DNA of 48,221 nucleotides. It comes from W0P28-013 sp963658575. Its GTDB lineage: Bacteria > Bacteroidota > Bacteroidia > Bacteroidales > Paludibacteraceae. Position 1 is the stretch's first letter. Every line of letters starts with the position of its first letter. The DNA is taken from the NCBI GenBank assembly GCA_963658575.1, contig CAVKQB010000012.1, positions 1-48,221 on the forward strand. Reading direction: 5' to 3'. A program made the position numbers and the translations under genes. The notes beneath the pieces are model-generated. The model saw only the letters and a program-made list of their open reading frames with translations. It was not told the origin of the DNA and ran no database searches. Shown in pieces: positions 37,157-45,400 of the stretch.

Positions 37157-38407
37157 ATGAAGCGACTATTTTTGATAGCGACCGTGTGTCTTTTCGTCGG
37201 CAATTTGCACGCCGAGCCGTGGCGCACACACGCCATCGACAGCCAGATACGCACGTTGCAGGTGCGCTTGGAGGACGATGCGCTCGCGCTGCCTGTGGTG
37301 GAACTGCAATCGGAACAGCGTGTCGAAATATCGTTCGACGACATGTCGTACGAAGTCAAAAGTTACAACTACAAAATTGTGCATTGCAACGCCGATTGGA
37401 CGCCGTCGGTGCTCTCCGAAGTGGAATATATCGACGGCTTTTACGATGGCATCGTCGGCGATTACACGCTGGCCATCAACACCACCGCGCTCTACACGCA
37501 CTATCGTTTTTCCGTTCCCAACGACGACCTGCGGCTGCGGCTGTCGGGCAACTACGCCGTGCTGATAGCGCAGGACAACGATTTCGACAATCTGTCGGCC
37601 GTGGCCTGTTTTTCGGTGGTCGATTCGCGCATCGGTGTGAGCGGAAGCGTGCGTGGCAATACCGATATCGAACTTGTGCGCCGCTACCAACAACTCGATT
37701 TCGAACTGAACACGTCGGGCTACGAAGTGCGCGACCCATTCACCGAACTGAAAGTGGTGGTGCAGCAAAACCGCCGCTACGACAACGCCGTCGCCGACCT
37801 GAAACCGACCTACACATCGCTATCGACACAGAGTTACAAGAACAACCGCAAATTGATTTTCGAGGGCGGTAACCAATATCGCAGCATCGATTTTTCGTCG
37901 GAATATACCTACGGCGCGGGCATCGAACGCATCGTTTTCGAACGTGGCGATTTCCAAGTATGGCTCACGCCCAGCGACAAGCGTGCCGGTCGCGGTCTGT
38001 CGCAAGGCGAAGATGCCGATGGCAACTTTCTCATCAATCGCCAAGGAGCCGACGACAGCGACAGCGAAGCCGACTACATGTGGGTCCATTTTGCGCTGCC
38101 AGCCGAAGAGCCATATTTCACGGGCAGCATCTACATTTTGGGGCAAATGTGCGGCAACGCCATCGACGAATCGTCGCACATGGACTACGATTTCGCAGCC
38201 AAAGCCTACGTCAAATCGCTCTATCTGAAACAAGGCGGCTACAATTTTCAGTACATCTACGTGCCGAAAGGCGAAAAAACCGGCTCGTTACAGCCCATCG
38301 AAGGCAGTTTTTGGCAAACCGAAAACGAATATAGCATCTACGTCTACCACCGCGCGTGGGGCGAACGCTACGACCGGCTCGTGGCCGTGAAAACAATTAG
38401 TAATTAG
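37157..38407 (+). CDS. Type IX secretion system plug protein (DUF5103)
   Basis: 416 residues with a signal peptide (MKRLFLIATVCLFVGNLHA). Characteristic segments: SQIRTLQVRLEDDALALPVVEL, DDMSYEVKSYNYKIVHCNADW, SEVEYIDGFYDGIVGDYTLAINTTALYTHYRF, GNYAVLIAQDNDFDNLSAVACFSVVD, and the C-terminal GGYNFQYIYVPKGEKTGSLQPIEGSFWQTENEYSIYVYHRAWGERYDRLVAV. These match the DUF5103 family, now called T9SS plug, which closes the periplasmic side of the SprA/Sov translocon. The ATG is fixed by the promoter 7 nt upstream. The last three codons and the TAG stop are made of array F heptamers. Other T9SS core genes are not in this window. Confidence 0.88.
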   Translation: MKRLFLIATVCLFVGNLHAEPWRTHAIDSQIRTLQVRLEDDALALPVVELQSEQRVEISFDDMSYEVKSYNYKIVHCNADWTPSVLSEVEYIDGFYDGIVGDYTLAINTTALYTHYRFSVPNDDLRLRLSGNYAVLIAQDNDFDNLSAVACFSVVDSRIGVSGSVRGNTDIELVRRYQQLDFELNTSGYEVRDPFTELKVVVQQNRRYDNAVADLKPTYTSLSTQSYKNNRKLIFEGGNQYRSIDFSSEYTYGAGIERIVFERGDFQVWLTPSDKRAGRGLSQGEDADGNFLINRQGADDSDSEADYMWVHFALPAEEPYFTGSIYILGQMCGNAIDESSHMDYDFAAKAYVKSLYLKQGGYNFQYIYVPKGEKTGSLQPIEGSFWQTENEYSIYVYHRAWGERYDRLVAVKTISN

Positions 38408-38704
38408 CAGTGAGTAGTTAGTAGTGAGAAATTAGAAATGAGAAATGAGGAGTGAGGAGTGAGGAGTGAGGAGTTTCTTTAATTGATAATTGATAATTGA
38501 TTGTAAGGCAACGTTATTGGGTGCAATTCTGTCCCTCTGCTTGGAGCGCAGCGGAAAGATAGGGGGACGAGGAGCGTAGCGACGGAGGGGGTTAATACCA
38601 AGTAAGAATAATTTTCAAATCCACAAATAACCAAATCCACAACTCCACAGAAACCTAGAAACAGCGCGAAGCGCAACCAAATCATCAAATAATCAACCAA
38701 CTTT
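38396..38704 (+). repeat. Intercistronic heptamer/octamer array F (plug gene to secreted protein gene) with a GC-rich insert
   Basis: Eleven heptamers (ATTAGTA, ATTAGCA, GTGAGTA ... GTGAGGA x3) start inside the plug gene. They are followed by ATTGATA heptamers and then a GC-rich, non-repetitive segment (about 38505-38600) with two related stretches, GGAGCGCAGCGG and GGAGCGTAGCGACGG. Next come octamers CAAATCCA and CAAATAAC, a small GCGCGAAGCGC dyad, and a CAAATAAT/CAACCAAC tail touching the next ATG. This is the only array in a rightward gene pair and it is inverted accordingly. Confidence 0.85.
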
Positions 38705-39922
38705 ATGAACAAAAAAATTACCTTATTTTTGTGCGGTGCGCTCACAGCGGGAAGCGCATTGGCCTACACGCACCAATTGGACAGCATCGTGCGCACCACC
38801 AGCGACGGCACAAGCAAATTCGAACCGATATGCGACACGCAAATGCAAACCATCGGTTACACGCACTATGTGCGCAACGGCAACGTATGGACAAACTACG
38901 CTAGAACCGAAATTCAAGGCAGCGAAAGCGACACCATCATCATCACCTACCGTTGGGACGACGGCGCGTGGGCTGAAACCACCAAAGAGATAACAACCTA
39001 CAACGCCGAAAAACAACCCGTGCGCCACGCCATTCAGCAAAAAAGCGGCTCCGTTTGGCTCGACTCCATCACAACCAACTACGGCTACGACACCGACGGC
39101 CGCTTGGCGAGCAAGGAGAACGCCCAAGTGCGCAACGGCACGCTGTACCACACCACGAAAGCCGAATACCAATACACCGAAAACACCATCACTACGCTGA
39201 ACTACACGTGGAATAGTGCGTGGAAAGCCGCAAACCGAACCATCGACACCTACACCGACGGCCAATTGACACAAAGCGTATACCAATTCTACGACAACAG
39301 CTGGCAGACAAGTTACAAATACGAATACACATACGCCGCCAACGCCATGAGCGAAAAACGCTACAACTACGACGACACCAGCGAACCAGCATGGACTCTC
39401 GCCACCGAGAAAAACTATGTGCTCAACGATGCGGGGCTGGAAACGGGCTATTGCTACACGGTGTTTGGCATTAAGAAAGACAGCACCACGCACACCTACA
39501 CGGCTCACGGCGATTTGGAAAACTACGCACAATATGCGCCCGACAATTGGAGCCAAACGCTCGACGAAACCTACCAGCACAGCGATATCGCCACCGACGA
39601 CTGCATAGGAGCGGCATTTGCACAGCGGCACATCACGCAAACAGGCGCGCACACCTACGCCATCGCCACATTCACACGCAGCGAAAACGGCACACAAACC
39701 TGCCGCGACATCTACTACATGCACTCGCTACTGCCGACAAGCACGCCCGACATTGCGCGCACGGCCGACAACCTCTTTGCACACGACGGCCGCATCTTCG
39801 GCAACGAACCGATGCGCATCTACACACCGAGCGGCCTCGACGTTACGGCACAAAACGGCAGTCTGTGCGGCATCTACATCGTGAAAATGGGCGACAAAGC
39901 CACCAAAATTGTCGTGCGTTAA
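38705..39922 (+). CDS. Secreted Tyr/Thr-rich repeat protein with a T9SS-like C-terminal segment
   Basis: 405 residues with a signal peptide (MNKKITLFLCGALTAGSALA). The body is composed of degenerate 35-45 residue beta units of form W......Y.Y....G.L......... (for example NSWQTSYKYEYTYAANAMSEKRYNY), resembling DUF3836/YD-like beta-hairpin repeats. The last ~35 residues (MRIYTPSGLDVTAQNGSLCGIYIVKMGDKATKIVVR) have the layout of the final strands of a T9SS sorting domain. It is probably exported by the system whose plug protein is encoded just upstream. I do not recognise a specific function. Confidence 0.75.
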   Translation: MNKKITLFLCGALTAGSALAYTHQLDSIVRTTSDGTSKFEPICDTQMQTIGYTHYVRNGNVWTNYARTEIQGSESDTIIITYRWDDGAWAETTKEITTYNAEKQPVRHAIQQKSGSVWLDSITTNYGYDTDGRLASKENAQVRNGTLYHTTKAEYQYTENTITTLNYTWNSAWKAANRTIDTYTDGQLTQSVYQFYDNSWQTSYKYEYTYAANAMSEKRYNYDDTSEPAWTLATEKNYVLNDAGLETGYCYTVFGIKKDSTTHTYTAHGDLENYAQYAPDNWSQTLDETYQHSDIATDDCIGAAFAQRHITQTGAHTYAIATFTRSENGTQTCRDIYYMHSLLPTSTPDIARTADNLFAHDGRIFGNEPMRIYTPSGLDVTAQNGSLCGIYIVKMGDKATKIVVR

Positions 39923-39990
39923 ACGGCACGGCAAGCGGTCGGCAGTAATTTTCGGGGCTGAACAGCGTGCGCACGAAATAGGCGCAACGT

Positions 39991-40563
39991 TCACCGTTTT
40001 GTGAGCGAAAACTGGAATCGGTTGTTCGACGCGCTGTGAAAACGTGTGCGCCACCACCGTTGCGAATCGGGCAACGTGTCGTAACGCTCTTCGGCGTGGT
40101 CGAATGTGCCGGTGCGATGCGCCAAACTATCGGCAAAGGCCGTGTGTTCGTCGGAACGATAAAATTCCACATCGTTGTAACCCATGACGCCGTAGTTGTA
40201 CGGAGCAGGATAGGTGGCATAGAACGTGTTCACATCGAGCGACAGGCGTTGCGCCACGACGGCCATCTCGTTGAGCGATTTTATCACATCGTCGCGCTGA
40301 TAGTCGATTCGGCACGGCCCGTCGTCGTCGAAATGTATGGTGAGTGTCTGCGTGCGACTACGGCCACGCAACGTATTGCTGCTTTCGCGCACAGTGCCGT
40401 AGTTGCGGCGCAGCGACCGGCGCATCTGCGATTTTGTCATATCGAAATAGGACTGCACATCTTCCACAATGTTGTAGTTGATGGGGACGTTTTTGTCGTT
40501 TTTGCAAGCGGCAAGCAGAGCCGCCAACACCGCCAATGCAACGATATTTGCCGTCTTTTTCAT
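39991..40563 (-). CDS. Predicted lipoprotein of unknown function
   Basis: 190 residues from the ATG at 40563. The signal peptide ends in a lipobox (ALAVLAALLAAC, Cys around residue 20), so the protein should be lipid-anchored. The rest is mixed alpha/beta: VEDVQSYFDMTKSQMRRSLRRNYGTVRESSNTL, then YDTLPDSQRWWRTRFHSASNNRFQFSLTKR. I see no known family. An AAGGAG-like sequence sits about 10 nt before the ATG, unusual for this genome. A very long frame that extends this protein upstream across the fumarase gene is an artefact. It is divergent from the fumarase gene. Confidence 0.75.
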   Translation of the reverse strand: MKKTANIVALAVLAALLAACKNDKNVPINYNIVEDVQSYFDMTKSQMRRSLRRNYGTVRESSNTLRGRSRTQTLTIHFDDDGPCRIDYQRDDVIKSLNEMAVVAQRLSLDVNTFYATYPAPYNYGVMGYNDVEFYRSDEHTAFADSLAHRTGTFDHAEERYDTLPDSQRWWRTRFHSASNNRFQFSLTKR

Positions 40564-40585
40564 CGTTCGTTCTCCTTCGTTTTCT

Positions 40586-40620
40586 GCAAAAATAATACCG
40601 TCTATCTTTCTGCAAAGATA
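40586..40620 (-). promoter_or_regulatory. Two candidate -7 elements for the lipoprotein gene
   Basis: The minus strand has TATCTTTGC at 40620-40612 and TATTTTTGC at 40594-40586, 49 and 23 nt from the ATG. Either or both could be used. Confidence 0.5.
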
Positions 40621-40674
40621 AATCACTTTTGCGACATGCGCAAAAAAAATGCGCGCAGCAGTCAGTTTTTTTTG

Positions 40675-40683
40675 TAACTTTGC
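40675..40683 (+). promoter_or_regulatory. -7 promoter element for the fumarase gene
   Basis: TAACTTTGC lies 36 nt before the ATG at 40720, preceded by a T-run. Confidence 0.68.
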
Positions 40684-40719
40684 ACCAATATACCAACAAC
40701 AAAAACGAGCAAAACAATC

Positions 40720-42360
40720 ATGGCAACAGAATTTCACTACCAGCCGATGTTCCCGCTTGGCGAGGACAAAACGGAGTACTACCTGCTGACAAAAGACCAT
40801 GTGTCGGTGGGCGAATTTGAGGGCAAACCCATTCTGAAAATCGAAAAAGAGGGCTTGACAAAAATGGCAAACGCCGCCTTCCGCGACGTGTCGTTCATGC
40901 TGCGTCGTTCGCACAACGAGCAGGTGGCCAAAATACTGTCCGACCCCGAAGCCAGCGACAACGACAAATATGTCGCACTCACCTTCCTGCGCAACGCCGA
41001 AGTGGCGGTAAAAGGGCAACTGCCTCTGTGTCAGGACACGGGCACGGCCATCATTCACGGCGAAAAAGGCCAGCAAGTGTGGACGGGCTACTGCGACGAA
41101 GAGGCGCTCTCGCTCGGCGTGTTCAAAACCTACACCGAAGAGAATCTGCGTTATTCGCAAAACGCGCCACTCACCATGTACGACGAGGTGAACACCAAGT
41201 GCAACCTGCCGGCGCAAATCGACCTCGAAGCCACCGAAGGCATGGAATACCGTTTTCTGTGCGTAACCAAAGGCGGCGGCTCGGCCAACAAAACGTATCT
41301 CTACCAAGAAACCAAAGCGCGCATTCAAAATCCCGAAACGCTGGTGCCGTTCCTCATCGAAAAGATGAAAACGCTTGGCACAGCCGCTTGCCCACCCTAC
41401 CACATCGCATTCGTCATTGGCGGCACATCGGCCGAGAAAAACCTGCTGACCGTGAAACTCGCATCGACGCACTACTACGACTCGCTGCCGACATCGGGCA
41501 ACGAATACGGCCGCGCCTTCCGCGACATCGAATTGGAGAAACAGGTGCTCGAAGAGGCGCACAAAATCGGACTCGGCGCACAATTTGGCGGCAAATACAT
41601 GGCTCACGACGTGCGCATCGTGCGGCTGCCACGTCACGGAGCCAGCTGTCCCATCGGCTTGGGCGTGAGTTGCTCGGCCGACCGCAACATCAAGTGCAAA
41701 ATCAACCGCGACGGCATCTGGATCGAGAAACTGGACGATAACCCAGGCGCGCTCATTCCCGCCGCACTGCGCAACGCTGGCGAAGGCGATGCCGTGAAGA
41801 TAAATCTGAATCAACCGATGAAACAGATTTTGGCCGAACTGACCAAATATCCCGTGGCTACACGCCTGAGCCTCAACGGCACCATCATCGTAGGGCGCGA
41901 CATCGCCCACGCCAAACTGAAAGCGCGCCTCGATGCCGGCGAAGACCTGCCGCAATACATCAAAGACCACCCGATTTACTACGCTGGCCCCGCCAAAACG
42001 CCTGCTGGCATGGCTTGCGGCTCGATGGGACCAACCACAGCCGGACGCATGGACCCGTATGTCGATGAGTTCCAAGACCACGGCGGCTCCATGATTATGC
42101 TGGCCAAAGGCAACCGCAGCCAAGCCGTTACCGATGCTTGCCAAAAGCACGGCGGCTTCTACCTTGGCTCGATAGGCGGCCCAGCGGCCATCTTGGCACA
42201 AAACAACATCAAGAGCATCGAATGCGTCGAGTATCCCGAACTCGGCATGGAAGCCATCTGGAAAATCGAAGTGGAGGATTTCCCCGCATTCATTCTGGTG
42301 GACGACAAAGGCAACGACTTTTTCAAACAGTTGAAACCGCGTTGCGTGGGATGCAAATAG
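40720..42360 (+). CDS. Fumarate hydratase, class I (iron-sulfur, FumA/B type)
   Basis: 546 residues in one chain, the fused alpha-beta form. It hydrates fumarate to malate; in Bacteroidales it serves the reductive branch to succinate/propionate in the reverse direction. Motifs: KGQLPLCQDTGTAIIHGEKG, GGGSANKTYLYQETK, GTAACPPYHIAFVIGGTSAEKNL, LPRHGASCPIGLGVSCSADRN. The beta part has LNGTIIVGRDIAHAKLKARLDAGEDLP, YYAGPAKTPAGMACGSMGPTTAGRMD, and GGFYLGSIGGPAAILAQ. Cysteines in PLCQDTG, AACPPYH and the CPIG/SCSAD region supply the [4Fe-4S] ligands. It is oxygen-sensitive by class. It is monocistronic with a strong terminator. Confidence 0.95.
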   Translation: MATEFHYQPMFPLGEDKTEYYLLTKDHVSVGEFEGKPILKIEKEGLTKMANAAFRDVSFMLRRSHNEQVAKILSDPEASDNDKYVALTFLRNAEVAVKGQLPLCQDTGTAIIHGEKGQQVWTGYCDEEALSLGVFKTYTEENLRYSQNAPLTMYDEVNTKCNLPAQIDLEATEGMEYRFLCVTKGGGSANKTYLYQETKARIQNPETLVPFLIEKMKTLGTAACPPYHIAFVIGGTSAEKNLLTVKLASTHYYDSLPTSGNEYGRAFRDIELEKQVLEEAHKIGLGAQFGGKYMAHDVRIVRLPRHGASCPIGLGVSCSADRNIKCKINRDGIWIEKLDDNPGALIPAALRNAGEGDAVKINLNQPMKQILAELTKYPVATRLSLNGTIIVGRDIAHAKLKARLDAGEDLPQYIKDHPIYYAGPAKTPAGMACGSMGPTTAGRMDPYVDEFQDHGGSMIMLAKGNRSQAVTDACQKHGGFYLGSIGGPAAILAQNNIKSIECVEYPELGMEAIWKIEVEDFPAFILVDDKGNDFFKQLKPRCVGCK

Positions 42361-42373
42361 CGGGCAGCCGACC

Positions 42374-42416
42374 AAAAAGAGAGCGGAGCGCAATGATGCG
42401 CTCCGCTCTCTTTTTT
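42374..42416. terminator. Bidirectional intrinsic terminator
   Basis: A perfect 14-bp stem (GAGAGCGGAGCGCA / TGCGCTCCGCTCTC) with loop ATGA has TTTTTT on one side and AAAAA on the other. It separates the fumarase gene from the convergent giant surface-protein gene. Confidence 0.9.
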
Positions 42417-42439
42417 ATATTACATTGAAGAACAAACTG

Positions 42440-45400
42440 TCACTTGACAATAACTTTTTGCGAAACAATCTGGTCGGCCATCTCGATGGTTACGACATAG
42501 ATGCCCGCTTGCAGCGCATCGAAAATTACCCGCCCATCGACAGCGCACTCGTCGGCTACCAAACGCCCTACGGCATCGTACAGGCGCACGCGGTCGCCAG
42601 CGGCCAGATTGACGGCTTGCAACCGTCCGTCGAGCCCAAACAGTTCGACGGCACTCGCCGTGGTCGTCGGTTGCTCGGTAACAACGCCCGATTTTTTGCT
42701 GATGGTGAGTTCGAAACGGGTATCGTCGGTGCCAACAGCCGCCTCGAACGTGTAGTCGCCCTGCAGCAAATCGCAATACTGATTGCGTACTTTATCGTAA
42801 AGCAGCACCTTCTCGGCCTGTTGCGTGGCATTGCCCGACAGAGCGATGGTATATTCGCCGGCTTGGCCGAAATAGAGGCCGAGCGCAACAGTCTGCGTAG
42901 CGTTGGGCAGGTCGATGGCAGCAAGATTTTCCTTGCCGAAGCGTGCGTACATCTGCGGGAAATCATGCCCTGTGGTCAGCATTTTCAGCACGTCGCGGTT
43001 GCTCGTAAATTCGGTAGTGCCATCGTCGGAAAGTGTAACGTACATGCGGTCTTCGGCTCCCGACGTATGCGTAACCGTCAGCGGGTAACGCTCCATAGCC
43101 GATGTGGTATGCGTAGCGGCACGCAGGGCTGCTGGCGCATTGTTGGGCGATACGCTTGTGTATGCGCTCCATGTGATTTCGCCGGCATATTGCACGAAAT
43201 AGGAGTAGAATGGCTCCATCACAAAGCCGTCGGCAGTGCTGCAAAGCGCGTACTGGCTGGAGGTTGTGCTCTCCGACGACGAACGCATGGTGTATTTGTA
43301 CACATATTGGAGTGCCGTGGCATCGAGCGCATTCACCTTCATCGGCACGAAGCCGGGCACGCCGATGACATGCCAGTTGTTGTCGAGTTGGCGACGGTCG
43401 CCACTGCCATATTCTAGCCGCTCATCGGGGATATTGATGGTGCAAGGATACTCGTCGAGCGTTGTCGTTGTTCCTTTTTGATATTCGAACGTGAAATCGG
43501 TGCCGACCGACGGGAAATAGAGGCGCAAGCGCGACACGCCAGAGGCATCTTTGAAATCGCTCTCTTCGAAATTGGTACACAACACATAACCGCGATTGGC
43601 TTCGAGCGTGGCGGTCTTTGTCATGTTTCTCCAATAGGTGGAGCCGGCCACAAGTCCATTCTTCGCGCGCAAGTCGCCACGGTAGCGTTGAATAATCCAC
43701 TTGGTGCCGTAGTCGGTTAGGTCGAAACTGCCGTAGATGTCGCTGATGGCGCAGGTGTAGGGCAACGAGAAGAAGTAGACTTGCTGTTTGACGGCGCGTT
43801 TTTGCTTCCAATTCTCTTTGTTGAGTTCAAAACACATGTATATGCGATCGGCAATGACTTTGGCACCCGCCGTCTCCGACATGGTGAGGCGGTTTTGCAA
43901 TTCGTCGTCTTGACGCACAAACAGCACGCCCGAACCGATGTCGTAGTCATCGTCATATTCGCCATCGGGGAGCCACGCATGCACGATACGGTTTTGGGCA
44001 AACAGGTAGATCAGCCGCACACGATAGGGCTTTTCGGGGAATGTTTCGCCGCGCAGCACCACCAAACTGTCGACCAGCACTTGTGTGCCAGCATTGGCTT
44101 GCGTGCCCTCCATGTGTATAGCGGCACCCGGGTAGCAATAGGTGTCGATGTAGTAGTTCCAGTTCGATACGTCGGAAAGTATCTTGCCGTTTTCGCCATG
44201 ATAGCCAATAGGATCGCTTTTGTTCTCGTCGGTATAAATAAGGTGTTGGTCGCCGACTTTCATTTCGGTTACTTCCAAGAACTTTTCGGTGCCTGCGCCG
44301 CCAATCATATTGCGATAGAAGCGGTTCGATGGCGCATCGTAGGCAAAACGCGTGTTGGCACCAGCACTCGACAGTATGAAATCGCCCAATTCGTTGGCAA
44401 TGCTCGGGTTGAAGCGGTTGGCCACGGTGGCTTTCAGGTTTTTGTTCTGTTCTATCCAGCGCAACCAATAGTAGTCGTAGTATTCGCTGGCGAGCGTGCG
44501 GTTGGGAGCCCAGTTGGTCATGCGGTTGTCGTCGCAAATGTAGTTGGTCCAGCCGCCGTTGGCACCATCGGTACGCACGTAGATGTCGCCCACGTAGGGT
44601 GCCACACTGAATGCGTTGTTGGCGTATGTGGCGATTATCAGCATCGAGTCGAGCGCGTCCGACAACTGCAACTGCAGCGAATCGGCCCAAGCGTGGTTGT
44701 CGTTGTTGTACTTTTCGAGCCAAAGCGTGCCAGCCACGTACACCGACAGTGTGTCGGCGAGCGTGCCCACGTTCGAGTAGAATGTGCGCCCGTCGGTAGT
44801 GGCGCTGCGCAGACGGTAGCGCCCCGATATCTGCGGGCAGTTTCCTGCGGTCAATACGAAGCGGTTTGGATCTTCGCGTTCCTGCTTTTCGATGGTATAG
44901 CACGTGGCAGCGGCCTGCACCAGAACGGTAGAGGCATTGTAGTACGAACGTCCATCGTATTTGTGGCTATCGTTGCCATCGAAGAAGAAAATCTGTTTGC
45001 CTTCGGGGATATTGTAGGCGACAAACCACTCGTAGCCATTGTCGTCGGTTACGTAGTGGCTCATAGTGTATTTGGTAAACAGGCTGAAATAGTACTCGCC
45101 CGATGTGTAGGTCGAGGCGACATACAGTTCGGGAGTACTTTGTGTCCAGCCATCGATTTTGCCGAAGCCTTCAGTGCCTTTCGGGCGGCGGAAATAGACG
45201 GTAACCGCAGCCATTACCTTTATCTCGAGCGATTCGGTGAGCGTGGTGGTGCCGTTCGATGCAGTGAACACAACCGTGTAGGTGCCTGCAGCGGCCGGAG
45301 TCCAAGAGTACGAGTTTTTGCGCGATACCTGCTCGCCACCGATGCTGATGGTGTAGGTGATGTCGCCCGTGAAATTGTTGGTGGCGGCAGTCAGCGTGGT

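Noticed and set aside
40564..42393. A long upstream extension of the lipoprotein frame
   Set aside because: It runs antisense through the whole fumarase gene and across both promoters; the lipobox signal peptide starts at 40563.
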